Under the pieces are notes generated by a model that saw only the letters and a list, made by a program, of their open reading frames with translations, had not been told where the DNA came from and ran no database searches. From Thermoguttaceae bacterium (GTDB lineage Bacteria; Planctomycetota; Planctomycetia; Pirellulales; Thermoguttaceae): a DNA stretch of 47,019 nt. The stretch is from positions 1 through 47,019 of the forward strand of contig JAFZNK010000250.1 of NCBI GenBank assembly GCA_017550965.1, read 5' to 3'. The position numbers and the translations under genes are program-made. Numbering within the stretch: position 1 is the stretch's first letter; each line of letters opens with the position of its first letter. Shown piece after piece: positions 32,101 through 40,961 of this stretch.

Positions 32101-35100
32101 AAAGCGACCGATTACGCGCTGCAATACGCGACGTCCAACGACGATTCTACCGAATGGATTGATCTCGAAGAGAATAAAATCGTTAAGAATGAAGACGGAA
32201 CGCTAACCGTATCCGGGCTCGACTCTTATACGACCTACTATTTCCGCGTCAAGGCGAAGGCGGACAATTACGACGATTCCGATTACTCGGATCCCGTCGA
32301 GACGAAAACGCGACTTGCCACGCCGACCTTAACGTTGGTCGGAACCCCCAAGTCCGCTTCTGTCGACGTCGCCGTAGGTCCCGTTAACGGCGCGACAGAA
32401 TACGCGCTGCAGTATGTGGAAGTCGACGCTCTCGACGACGTCGTCGATATCGAAGAGCTCTTCGAAAACGCGCCTGTTGAGTCTGTGACCGCCGCTGAGC
32501 TCGCCGAAATTCCCGAAAACGACGGCTATTCCGTCGGCGAGCTCAACTCCACGACGACCTACTTTTTCCGCGTTCAAGCGAAGGCGGGCGACGACGACAA
32601 ATCTGAATGGTCGGATCCCTTATCGGCGACTACCGCGCTCTCCGCGCCGACGCTTTCGGTCGTTGCGGATTCGGCAACTGACTCGACGATTGCCCTTGAA
32701 ATTGGAACCGTTGCCAAGGCGACCGGTTACGTTCTGGAATACGCGAAAAAAGGCGAAGACGACGAATTTGAATTCATCTCCGGAGTCGAGTCAAAGACGT
32801 TAACCGTAGACGATCTTGGCGAGGACGGCGTATACGTTGTCTCTGGACTCGACGCGGACACGACCTACTGCTTCCGCGTCGCGGCGACGGCGTCCGACTA
32901 TGCCGACTCCGACTGGTCGAAGGCCATTGAGGCGAAGACCGACAAACCTCTTGTCGCGCCGGAACTGTACTTTAGCGACATAACGACCAGAACGATTACC
33001 GTCAACGTCGATAACAAGGACGAGAGAGCGACCGGTTACGTGTTGCAATACAGAGCTACTAACGCCCCCGAAAGCGCTACTGAGGACGTTCCGGAAAACG
33101 GAATCGTTACCGACCTCGCCCCCAATACGGAATACTCCTTCTTTGTCAAGGCGACCAAAGACGGCTACGCCGATTCCGAATGGAAGACGTTCACGGCGAC
33201 GACAGCGATGTTGCAACTCGCTTATCCGACTTTGACGTTCGTAAAAGCGACGGACGTTACTATTACGATCAACGTCGGCGAAGTTGCAACCGACGTCGAA
33301 GAAGGAGCCGTTCAGGGGACAGTTACTTACGAACTGCAGTACGTTTTGGCTACGGAAGAGTTCCCCGAAGAACCCGGAACGACGATCGACTCCTCTGGTA
33401 ATCATCGGATTGCCGATAATCTTGCCGCCGGAAAGGCCTATAAAATCCGCGTCCGAGCGAATGCAGACGGCTATAAGGCTTCCGAGTGGGCGACTATCAC
33501 GCCGTCGACCGACGTTTCGCTAGCCGCGCCGGAACTGATTTTCGGCGAAACGACCGCCAAATCAATATCGCTCAACGTCGTCGCTACGGGCAAAGAAGAC
33601 GGTTACGTTCTGGAATACACTAAAGCCTCCAAAGTCGAAAACGGCTCCGTCGAAGGCGATTTCTCCAACGCGGAAAACGTAACGACGACGTCCTTAACCG
33701 TCGACGATCTTGCGAACGGTAATTACGTCGCCGGAAATCTCGACTCCGAAACGACCTACTACTTCCGAGTCAAAGCGACGGCGAAAGATTATGACGCAAA
33801 CGCCGCCGCGTGGGGATACGGAGACGAGACGACTGTGGCAAAAGAACAACTTGCCGCTCCGCAACTGAGCTTTGTCGCGACAACCTCGTCGATTACCGTT
33901 ACGGTCGAAAACGTCGACGCCAACGCGACGGGCTACGTGTTGCAATACGCCGCCGAAGGCGAAGATTTCTCCGACGAAGTGATCTCCTTTGAAGATTCCG
34001 CCGACTCGTATACCGTTACGGGCCTCGCCGCCGACACGACCTATAACTTCCGCGTCATGGCGAAGGCGGACGTCAACGGCGATTACGCCGATTCCGATTG
34101 GACTGACGGCTCCAAGACGACGTTGGCAAAGACAAAGCTCCCCGCTCCGCAACTAAGCTTTGTCGCGACGACCTCGTCGATTACCGTTACGGTCGAAAAC
34201 GTCGACTCCAACGCGGACGGCTACGTATTGCAATACGCCGCCGAAGGCGAAGATTTCTCCGACGAAAAGATCGACTTTGCCAGTTCGTATGCCGTTACGG
34301 GCCTCGCCGCCGACACTACCTATAACTTCCGCGTCATGGCGAAGGCGGACGTCGACGGCGATTACGCCGATTCCGTGTGGACGGACGGCTCCAAGGCGAC
34401 GTCGGCAAAAGAACAACTTGCCAACCCCGAACTGCGCTTTGTGTCGTCGACGACCGACACAATTACCGTAAGAGTCAGCAAAGTCGAGGGGGCGACAGGT
34501 TACGTGCTGGAATATAAAGGCGAAACGGACGCGAATTTCGGTAACGAGCAATCGGTCGTTTTTGCAAACGAATCCGAAACAAAAGAAGTTGTCGTCGAAG
34601 GTCTTGTCGCCAATACGACCTACTCCTTCCGAGTTACGGCGTCTGCAGGCGACGACTATCTCCCCGGCGAGTCTGACGTTCTTACCGCGAAGACCGCGAT
34701 GAAAACTCTCGCCAAACCGACCCTGAGCGTCGACGAATCCGCGACGACCGACTCGACGATCTCCGTCGGGATCGGATCTGTTGCAGGCGCGGCCCAATTT
34801 GTGTTGCAATACTCGGCAAGCGACGATTTCAGCGATCCGCGCCAATATACGGAGGTCGTATACTCAACCGCCGGGGTTCAAACGGTCGAAGGTCTTGCCG
34901 CCAATACTACTTACTCCTTCCGCGTCCAGGCGATCAACGAAGGCAATTACGTCGCGTCCGACTGGGCGACCGCGTCGGCGAAGACCAATCCCAAAGAGGG
35001 GTTCGTTCTGCTCGTGAATACGCTCGACGAATGCTCGTACGGTTATAAAAACGACTCCGCTCACACGTTGCGATGGACCTACGACTACAACGACGACGTC

Positions 35101-38100
35101 GTTTCCCTGCGCGAAGCGATTCAATACGCGCAATCGAAGAATATCGAAGACCCCGTGATCAAATTCGCGAGCAATCTTTCCGGAACGATTACGCTTTGGG
35201 ACACGTTGACGATCAACAAGCCGATAACGATCGACGGGGGCAATCGCATTATTCTCGACGGAAACGAGGGTATCGACTCGCGACTGAAATATAATCAGGA
35301 GGAGGTCGGTTTCAACGCGCATCGAATGTTCACGATCAGTTCGAACACGTCCGGCGTCGAATTGAAAAATATCACGTTGCAAAACGTTAATACGGTCAAC
35401 GGTTCTTCCGGTAATCTCGGCGGCGTGATCTACCTGCGCAACAACGCGGAAGCTACGCTTACCAACGTAACAGTCAAAAACAATACGGTCTTCCACAGCG
35501 CGATCGCCAACGAGGTGAAATCGAACGTCGGTTATCCGGCGGTTCTTACCGTCGTTGACTGCGCTTTCGACAACAACGACGGCGGCAGCACAAACGCCGG
35601 CGCCATTCAAATTACCGACGCGACGCTGAACGTCAAAGGCGGTTCCTTCTCCGGCAACGCAGGCTCCAGCGGCGGCGCGATCTGGGTCGAACGCGCCCAG
35701 ATCATGATCGACGGGACGACTTTCGACAGCAACAAAGCGACGGGTCAGGTGGCGGAATCTCCCAAGACGGAAGTGAAAAACGGCGGCGGGGCCGTTTATG
35801 CCGTCGACTCTACGATTTCCGTCGTCAACGCGGAATTCGACGGCAACCTGTCGACGCGTCAGGGCGGCGCGATCCGACTTGTCGGAGACGCCAGCGTTTG
35901 CACGGTCGAAAACACGACGTTTCGTTCTAATCAAAACAACGGCGCCAACAGCGAAAGCGTCGGCGGCGCGATCTACGTCGAAGCGGGCTCGCTCGACGTT
36001 TCCGGATCGACGTTCGAATACAACGCGGCCAACGTCAAAGGCGCCGGCGGCGGCGCGATCTACGTCGCCGGCGGAACGTTGGCGTCGGAAAGCGGAACTC
36101 TTGGAACGTTTACGGGCAACACGGCCGCTAAGGGCGGCGCGATCTACGTCGCGATAGCCCAGAACGGCGGCGACGTCGAGGTCAAGGGCGGTTCGTTTGA
36201 AGGAAACGTCGCCAACGAGGGCGGCGCGATCTACGTCTACTCCGGACCTTTCGCCGCGGCGAACAGCTCTTTTGAAGCCAACGAGGCGAAAGACGGCGGC
36301 GCGATCTATGTCGGCGCCAATTATACCAGTTCAGTCTATTCCGCTCCGACCGTTTCGATCGACGCGGTCGCCTTCAGTGAAAACGTCGCTGAAAACAACG
36401 GCGGCGCGCTATATGTCTGGAAGGGAACCGTCGCCGTCAACGGCGGCGCGTTTGAAGAAAACGAAGCGACTAACGGAGGCGCGCTCTATAACGTTTCTGA
36501 TACGACGCTGACAAAAGCCGTCATGTCGAGTAACTCCGCGGACAACGGCGGCGCGGCGTGTGCGGCTGGCGGAACAATTAACGTCGACGGAGCTTCGTTC
36601 AACGGAAACGTCGCGACAAAATACGGCGGCGCGGCGTACGTTCTGGCCGACGCGAAACTCGTCGTCAACGGAGCTCAAAACGCCGCCTTGTTAAGCGGCA
36701 ATAAAGCGACGCGAGGCGGCGCTATTGCAAACTATGGAACCGTTGAAATCGACGCCGCGTCGTTCACTGGCAACGTCGCGACGCCTATGGCGGGGACGAG
36801 CGGCAGTTTCGGCGGGGCTTTATATAATACCGGAACCGTAACAATCGGCGCGAATTCCGGAACGACGACGTTTGACGGGAATAAAGCGACTCATGAAGAA
36901 GGAACGCCTGTCGTTAAAGACGGCGTCCTGAACGGATACAGCGGCGGGGCGATCTACAATTCCAAGGGAACGATTATCGCCGACAACGTAACGTTTACCG
37001 GCAACTTCGCAGGTAAATACGGAGGCGCGATTTCGAACTTTGCCGAGATTACGATCAAGGGGACGTTCGAAAACAACGTCGCCGCCGTCGGCGGCGCGGT
37101 TCAGTCGTCCGGAACCGCCATATTGGACGGTTGTTCATTTGCCGGCAACACGGCGCTCAAGGCAAAATCTCCGGTTGGCGCAGGTTCCGTCGATTTCGGC
37201 GGGAACGGGGGAGCTATCTTTGCAAGCGGATCCGGCAAGAGCGTGACAATTACCGGCGCGACGACGTTCGACGGAAACCAGGCGGCTAACGCGGGCGGCG
37301 CGATCGATTATATCAGCGGATCGCTGGCGTTTAACGGCGGTCAGACGACGTTTAAAAACAACGTCGCCCGAGCGGTTGGCGGCGCGGTTGTCGCGGCAGG
37401 CAAAGTTGATTTTACCGGCGGCGTTAGTTCGGACTCGTTTGCGTTCAGCGGCAACAAAGCCGCGACGATTGCCGTCGATACGGTGAACGGAGCGTTCCAC
37501 GTCGCAGGAGAAACAGGACAAACCGCCGCTGGATTCTACGCGCCCAACGTTGCGATTACCTGCGACGTTAGAGACGAGGATATCCGTACGATAGCGACGT
37601 CTTTCTTCACGGAAGACGACGCTTATGTCGACGCGGCTGAAGGCAAGTTTAACCGCGAAAACGTCGACACGTTCATTCGCTATAAAGCGACGTCCGCCAA
37701 CACGCTGAAGTTTGCCGACTTGAAGGATTCTTTCGACGTCGCTCCAAGAATCATTTACGTAACGGTGGAACGCGACGGCGAACTCGTAACGTCCGAACCG
37801 ATCGCGTTGACGTCGAGCGGGTCGGTGAATTTGGAAGACGGTTACAACGTCGTTCGTTACTCTGCGGACAAGACCTTTGAAACGTTCTTCCGCATGAACG
37901 TCATGGCGGACGGTTCCACAAGTTTGAGCGTGTCGAAAATCGACGTCGAGGGGCTTAACCTTGGCGGCGGCGACCTGCCCGTCGGCGTTGCGATTCAACT
38001 TCGCTCGAGCGTGGCCAATCCTAGCCCGGCAGCCTCCTGGAAGTTGAGTTGGGGCGACGGCAAAGAAGACACGATCAACAACTACGGCCTCGTCTGCAAC

Positions 38101-38313
38101 GCGTATCACGTCTATGATAAGGGCGACGAAAACGTCGCGTATTCTTTGACGATCACGACGATCGACTCCAACGGAGCCGAAAGCGTTTACGAAAACGCCG
38201 CGCAATTCTACGTCGCGAAGCGCAGTTCGACCGACGATTCCGGCGCGAAACTCGACGCGGAAGAAGTATTTTTCGCGGATCTTGACCTTGTCGACGAGCT
38301 CTTTGACTTCTGA
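29200..38313 (+). CDS. Giant surface protein: beta-helix blocks with Pmp-like GGAI/FxxN repeats, about twelve Fn3-like modules, PKD-like C-terminus
   Basis: The 3037-residue protein begins with a basic stretch and RLRLEALEDRQLLDA, a variant of the LEPRxLL-type N-terminal motif of planctomycete surface proteins. Residues about 83-420 form a first beta-helix block (LISLREAINNA at the start, DIGAYEF at the end, as in choice-of-anchor Q proteins). Two Fn3-like modules follow, then a second block (607-940) and ten more Fn3-like modules (944-1930; YVLQYA...GLxxxTTYxFRVxA). A third, large block (1933-2790) holds some twenty GGAIY/GGALY repeats alternating with FxGN. The C-terminus has a PKD-like domain (SWGDGKED, YHVYDKGDENVAYSLTITTID) and an acidic tail. 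No beta-barrel or LPxTG is seen. Adhesion or matrix function is inferred. One intact frame; strong terminator behind. Confidence 0.93.
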   Translation: MFFKRNAFNDLYRNLLDVNRGQSEKSRTGGSDKNKRRAPKSSRLRLEALEDRQLLDAAGLFAYDNGGVYAPVLATTGADVPSTVVTTNIDVVDDTDGLISLREAINNASNGDTITFAPSMKDKKIILSNGQLPSGKSITIDALNLYDEGAPGVTIDGNGGKIINTRSKLTIKGIRFTNGGGGRGDGTSSCGAIEFYADFTVSYCVFTNCDGGDARYTYGGAIKADECNVSIDHCVFDNNKSGQGGAVRLWDVKSVSISDTLFVNNKAVSNDAGGQGGAIYIRAKDNNNNTFFTNVTIYGNSASGGCGGVYMQAGTATLRNTIIVGNTGGDGSGSFNAYYSILPAQWNGNNNIVCNSTAAKSLFVNADNGDYRLAPNSQAIDKGYNDYVTSDRDLAGNRRKAGPELVVGSGSVVDIGAYEFALVAPTLTVEDTTFNSITVNVGDVGGANSYILQYADSIEALEALGEEEGIPVNVGNNIVDGEGIVEKTRYFFRVKAKADGFTDSDWSTTVSALAADKLKAPTLSAEATETTITVNVEPVANASVYVLEYSENENFVGATATNLTDDLTYTVSGLTPNTPCFFRVKATADGYNESEWANLSTKTDVKTWFVTRNDDSNVEGTLRYALSNAGSGEKIAFDPVAFADPNNRTISLSNPLPANAVTIDAMAIYGEDGPGLKIDANNIYTFFQSGFSMTFKGIEFTRGRSYGDHGSFDFGANFTASYCVFSSFNGGKWGSVLYSGGENGHVDEVSIDHCVFKNNTASERGGALHFANTSKVTITDSILVNNVANGSGKGGAIFISGGELTLTNVTVADNVATTGTVCLENQAKFVLNNSIFISDYSNDVYMTVGHGTSLDVHMSLIKWDPVDTAITKYESSWKYNSSLPLFVDAANGDYRLSSEPGSQAIDLGSNSYVTNVATAKDLAGNARVEGGKVDVGAYEYYLAAPKLTVVEGAATDSTITVSVGAVAKATDYALQYATSNDDSTEWIDLEENKIVKNEDGTLTVSGLDSYTTYYFRVKAKADNYDDSDYSDPVETKTRLATPTLTLVGTPKSASVDVAVGPVNGATEYALQYVEVDALDDVVDIEELFENAPVESVTAAELAEIPENDGYSVGELNSTTTYFFRVQAKAGDDDKSEWSDPLSATTALSAPTLSVVADSATDSTIALEIGTVAKATGYVLEYAKKGEDDEFEFISGVESKTLTVDDLGEDGVYVVSGLDADTTYCFRVAATASDYADSDWSKAIEAKTDKPLVAPELYFSDITTRTITVNVDNKDERATGYVLQYRATNAPESATEDVPENGIVTDLAPNTEYSFFVKATKDGYADSEWKTFTATTAMLQLAYPTLTFVKATDVTITINVGEVATDVEEGAVQGTVTYELQYVLATEEFPEEPGTTIDSSGNHRIADNLAAGKAYKIRVRANADGYKASEWATITPSTDVSLAAPELIFGETTAKSISLNVVATGKEDGYVLEYTKASKVENGSVEGDFSNAENVTTTSLTVDDLANGNYVAGNLDSETTYYFRVKATAKDYDANAAAWGYGDETTVAKEQLAAPQLSFVATTSSITVTVENVDANATGYVLQYAAEGEDFSDEVISFEDSADSYTVTGLAADTTYNFRVMAKADVNGDYADSDWTDGSKTTLAKTKLPAPQLSFVATTSSITVTVENVDSNADGYVLQYAAEGEDFSDEKIDFASSYAVTGLAADTTYNFRVMAKADVDGDYADSVWTDGSKATSAKEQLANPELRFVSSTTDTITVRVSKVEGATGYVLEYKGETDANFGNEQSVVFANESETKEVVVEGLVANTTYSFRVTASAGDDYLPGESDVLTAKTAMKTLAKPTLSVDESATTDSTISVGIGSVAGAAQFVLQYSASDDFSDPRQYTEVVYSTAGVQTVEGLAANTTYSFRVQAINEGNYVASDWATASAKTNPKEGFVLLVNTLDECSYGYKNDSAHTLRWTYDYNDDVVSLREAIQYAQSKNIEDPVIKFASNLSGTITLWDTLTINKPITIDGGNRIILDGNEGIDSRLKYNQEEVGFNAHRMFTISSNTSGVELKNITLQNVNTVNGSSGNLGGVIYLRNNAEATLTNVTVKNNTVFHSAIANEVKSNVGYPAVLTVVDCAFDNNDGGSTNAGAIQITDATLNVKGGSFSGNAGSSGGAIWVERAQIMIDGTTFDSNKATGQVAESPKTEVKNGGGAVYAVDSTISVVNAEFDGNLSTRQGGAIRLVGDASVCTVENTTFRSNQNNGANSESVGGAIYVEAGSLDVSGSTFEYNAANVKGAGGGAIYVAGGTLASESGTLGTFTGNTAAKGGAIYVAIAQNGGDVEVKGGSFEGNVANEGGAIYVYSGPFAAANSSFEANEAKDGGAIYVGANYTSSVYSAPTVSIDAVAFSENVAENNGGALYVWKGTVAVNGGAFEENEATNGGALYNVSDTTLTKAVMSSNSADNGGAACAAGGTINVDGASFNGNVATKYGGAAYVLADAKLVVNGAQNAALLSGNKATRGGAIANYGTVEIDAASFTGNVATPMAGTSGSFGGALYNTGTVTIGANSGTTTFDGNKATHEEGTPVVKDGVLNGYSGGAIYNSKGTIIADNVTFTGNFAGKYGGAISNFAEITIKGTFENNVAAVGGAVQSSGTAILDGCSFAGNTALKAKSPVGAGSVDFGGNGGAIFASGSGKSVTITGATTFDGNQAANAGGAIDYISGSLAFNGGQTTFKNNVARAVGGAVVAAGKVDFTGGVSSDSFAFSGNKAATIAVDTVNGAFHVAGETGQTAAGFYAPNVAITCDVRDEDIRTIATSFFTEDDAYVDAAEGKFNRENVDTFIRYKATSANTLKFADLKDSFDVAPRIIYVTVERDGELVTSEPIALTSSGSVNLEDGYNVVRYSADKTFETFFRMNVMADGSTSLSVSKIDVEGLNLGGGDLPVGVAIQLRSSVANPSPAASWKLSWGDGKEDTINNYGLVCNAYHVYDKGDENVAYSLTITTIDSNGAESVYENAAQFYVAKRSSTDDSGAKLDAEEVFFADLDLVDELFDF
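33850..34410 (+). repeat. Recent tandem duplication of an Fn3-like module inside the giant gene
   Basis: The unit at 33850-34137 and that at 34138-34410 are nearly identical in DNA (for example GCGAAGATTTCTCCGACGA and ACCTCGTCGATTACCGTTAC occur in both). The second is 15 bases shorter in one loop. Neighbouring modules are much more divergent, so this copy is young. Confidence 0.85.
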
Positions 38314-38332
38314 GCGTTAAACCGCTCCGAAT

Positions 38333-38380
38333 AAAAACCGCCGCCCCGAATCGATGCGAAATTGGGGCGGCGGTTTTTTT
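38333..38380 (+). terminator. Rho-independent terminator of the giant surface-protein gene
   Basis: AAAACCGCCGCCCC (38334-38347) pairs perfectly with GGGGCGGCGGTTTT (38364-38377), followed by more T. Confidence 0.93.
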
Positions 38381-38610
38381 ATTGCGATTTGGTTGGCGAC
38401 GCGCGTTGACCGACAAGTTGCGCGCGTTTTGGCGTTGCGCTGGTCGAGGACTATATATTGACGGGTATTCATTGATCCGTGCGGCCGCTAGGCTATGCTA
38501 CATAAGGCTTTTTAGAATCGCCGCTCGTTAGCGGCTCCGCGTCCTTTAGAAGGCGGTAAAAGATTGTGTTTTCGCATCGCGTTTTTGAGAATAATGTGTT
38601 GACGCGTAGC

Positions 38611-38674
38611 GACCAACGGGAGCGGTTTATTACGTCTAGCGCGGAAGCGCGAACCGGGAGTCCGCCGTCGGACC
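38611..38674 (+). repeat. Structured 63-nt intergenic element, type B, copy 4
   Basis: GACCAACGGGAGCGG ... AGCGCGGAAGCGCG ... GGGAGTCCGCCGTCGGAC, directly adjoining copy 5. Confidence 0.85.
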
Positions 38675-38737
38675 GACCAACGGGAGCTGTTTATTACGTC
38701 TAGCGCGGAAGCGCGGACTGGGAGCCCCCGTCCGACC
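38675..38737 (+). repeat. Structured 63-nt intergenic element, type B, copy 5
   Basis: Tandem neighbour of copy 4. TTTATTACGTCTAGCGCGGA is identical in both, while the right end has lost bases (GGGAGCCCCCGTCCGACC). Confidence 0.8.
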
Positions 38738-38762
38738 ACGAATCGAGAATCAGTTGTCAGAC

Positions 38763-38800
38763 AAAAAAACGCCGTTCCCGAGGCAATGGGAACGGCGTTT
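38763..38800 (-). terminator. Rho-independent terminator of the gene at 38845-40239
   Basis: On the minus strand AAACGCCGTTCCC (38800-38788) pairs perfectly with GGGAACGGCGTTT (38779-38767), and the T run continues to 38763. Confidence 0.93.
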
Positions 38801-38844
38801 GGCGAAAAGAGCGTTTAAAACAAACGCGGTTTGTTTCGCTTAGG

Positions 38845-40239
38845 TTATCTGTTGAGAATCGCGGAGTTGTCGACGGAGGCCGTGGCGGAACGACTTTCCA
38901 GCTTTTCCGAGACGGCGAACATCACGCGCGCAATTTCCGAAGCCAACTTGGAATTTTGCGCGACGAGGTCGTCGATCGCTTCCTGGCAGTCTTTGTTGTT
39001 CTGTTCCGCTTCCGCAACGAGCCCTTCGACAAGCGCGACGTCCGCTTTCATCTTCGCGAGATTATCGCGCGTGGCGTCGATTCGTTCGAAATATGACGCG
39101 ACGCGTTTGCGCGCTTTCGCGGCGTCGTAGACGGCGTCGAATCCTTCAAATTTGCTCGTTCTGGCCAGAAGCTCCTCGTAGTCGCTTTCGAGCCCCTTGC
39201 TCGGCTTGTCGCCCATAAGAACCAATTGCTCGGCGATCACGTAGTCCATATCAGCCAACGCGAGCGTGTTGCGCGCGATCATGACGTTTTGCGCGTTGCG
39301 CGTCGACCATTGTCGTTCAAGACGCGCCTGATACGCGACGGGAACGCGAACTTCCGCGTTTGTCGCGAACAACTGTTCGAAATTGGCGGCGGTAGTCGCT
39401 TCGTCGGCGCCAAGGCAACCCGCGAGCGCGGTCGCGTCGGCGGTCTTCTTAGCCATATCGGCGGCGATTTGCGCGCCGTATCCGGCCACGACGCCGGGCT
39501 TTTCCGCGACGAAATCGGCGACGTCCGCCGGAGAATCGACCGGAAGACGGTCGACGCAGGCGACAAACGAACGGCCCGCTTTGCGCGTGGCGTCCAGAAG
39601 CGCAAGTTCCGCTTCGGTGAAAACGCCGATCGTTTCAAGATTGACTTGCGCGGCGGCGGCCCCTACGATTTTAAAGGCGCCTAAGAAGACGTACGGAGCG
39701 GCGGCCGCAACGGTAGCGGTCGGCTCGGCGCCGGCTTCGGAATCCGCGTCGTCGGCGATCGGTTCGGCCGGGGCTTCGGCGACCGTTTCGTCAGTTCCGG
39801 CGGTCGCGTCGGCGGACGCTTTCTTAAAAGCGACCCCTGAGTCGAACAGGTAGACGACCGCGCCGTCGCGGAACGACGACATGTTGTATTGTGGATCGAC
39901 GCCAAACATGACTTTCGCCGAGCCCGTAGCGTCGTCGATTTTAGTTTCCGCGGCTTCGCAGTTGACAAACACGTCGCCCGCTTCGAGCGAGCGAATATAC
40001 GCCAACTGACCGTCGAGACCACAGTCTTTCCAGGATTGCACGTCTACGGACGCGTCGCCCCCGTAGACTTCGTTGTACAATTTCACGTTGTCTTCGAGCT
40101 GTTTGGCAATTTGCTCTTCCAGCCCGTCGTTCTTTTGACGCCAGTCTTTGTTGTTCTGGTACACGTTCGCCGCAAAAACGGCGTACGCGGCGCACAACAG
40201 ACCCGTCAAGATCATCAGTACTTTGTTCCAAACGTTCAT
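38845..40239 (-). CDS. Planctomycete-type single-pass membrane protein of unknown function
   Basis: No enzymatic family is recognised. The 464-residue protein starts MNVWNKVLMILTGLLCAAYAVFAANVY, a membrane anchor or uncleaved signal. This start pattern is recalled from conserved hypothetical planctomycete proteins. A coiled-coil-like stretch follows (NDGLEEQIAKQLEDNVKLYNEVY), then a beta-rich middle with an Ala/Glu/Asp-rich linker (about residues 150-190), and a helical C-terminal half with long charged helices (about 385-450). Start: ATG at 40239 has GAGG eight bases upstream. The frame remains open to a TTG at 40341, which would place 34 charged residues before the membrane segment. A consensus promoter at 40540-40568 and a perfect terminator mark it as a single-gene unit with a leader near 290 bases. 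Likely an envelope structural or transport-related protein. Confidence 0.75.
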   Translation of the reverse strand: MNVWNKVLMILTGLLCAAYAVFAANVYQNNKDWRQKNDGLEEQIAKQLEDNVKLYNEVYGGDASVDVQSWKDCGLDGQLAYIRSLEAGDVFVNCEAAETKIDDATGSAKVMFGVDPQYNMSSFRDGAVVYLFDSGVAFKKASADATAGTDETVAEAPAEPIADDADSEAGAEPTATVAAAAPYVFLGAFKIVGAAAAQVNLETIGVFTEAELALLDATRKAGRSFVACVDRLPVDSPADVADFVAEKPGVVAGYGAQIAADMAKKTADATALAGCLGADEATTAANFEQLFATNAEVRVPVAYQARLERQWSTRNAQNVMIARNTLALADMDYVIAEQLVLMGDKPSKGLESDYEELLARTSKFEGFDAVYDAAKARKRVASYFERIDATRDNLAKMKADVALVEGLVAEAEQNNKDCQEAIDDLVAQNSKLASEIARVMFAVSEKLESRSATASVDNSAILNR

Positions 40240-40539
40240 TTTCTTTGCCTCTTCGCCACCGCGGAGTTCGATGAACGACCGCATTTTTTGGAGTTGTTCT
40301 CCAACTCCCTCCAGCGCTTTTAGACGCGTTTTCAACGTCAAATTCGCTGAAAAAATTTTATATTGTTTGCCTCGTCGAGAGCTTAAAGCTCTCCCAGACG
40401 CGCTATTTTAACGCGTCTATATGCGTTTTTATCGTCCCTGACTTCCGTTTGCCTTAGCTACTTTGCGCAAAGTTCCCAAATTATCACGGAATTCGCAAAA
40501 AAAGGGCGCGCAGTCTTACGCAAAAATATCCTGTTACCG

Positions 40540-40568
40540 ATAATAACCCTAGATTCCCTGTATGTCAA
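40540..40568 (-). promoter_or_regulatory. Consensus promoter for the gene at 38845-40239
   Basis: On the minus strand a perfect TTGACA (40568-40563), 17 bases, then TATTAT (40545-40540). The leader to the chosen start is about 290 bases. Confidence 0.75.
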
Positions 40569-40871
40569 GTTTTTTATTTTGTTTCTCTGAAAAAAAAGAT
40601 TTCCTTTGTTTTACTATTTTGATTTATCGTTACAACCGTTCTGCTGACCTGCGCTTTGCTAGAGTAATCGGTCTTCTTGTTAAACGCGGTGTAAACGTTT
40701 TAATCGGCGTCAAAACGACAAGGAGCGCCGACGCGGCGTCAAAAGGCTCTTGCGTCGCGCGTTAGAGCAAACGTAAAGACGTCGAAAAAGCGCGTCGTTT
40801 TCTCGCGGTTCTTGCCAATCCGACATATTGGATTATACTTAAGAGAACGCGTATTGGCGCGCGGAAACGAT

Positions 40872-40961
40872 CCGGGGATTTGCAGCCCCGGATTAAAACG
40901 GCGATCCGGGGATTTGCAGCCCCGGCTTGAAAACGTACTATCCGGGGATTTGCGTTCCCGG
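40872..40961. repeat. Three CCGGGG hairpins (type A) just upstream of iorA
   Basis: CCGGGGATTTGCAGCCCCGG occurs at 40872-40891 and 40906-40925, and a variant ending GCGTTCCCGG at 40942-40961. The period is 34-36 bases. The last ends 17 bases before the iorA start codon, inside its leader or promoter. Confidence 0.85.

Larger units (their letters stand above)
38381..38762. other. Repeat-filled gap between two convergent genes
   Basis: No gene is seen. It holds an inverted fragment of type C (38539-38556, CGTCCTTTAGAAGGCGG) and two tandem type B elements, and is bounded by the terminators of both flanking genes. Confidence 0.6.

Noticed and set aside
37500..38313. Autotransporter beta-barrel at the end of the giant protein, as in chlamydial Pmps
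   Set aside because: The C-terminus is PKD-like with an acidic tail; no alternating amphipathic strands typical of a barrel are seen, although the last residue is Phe.
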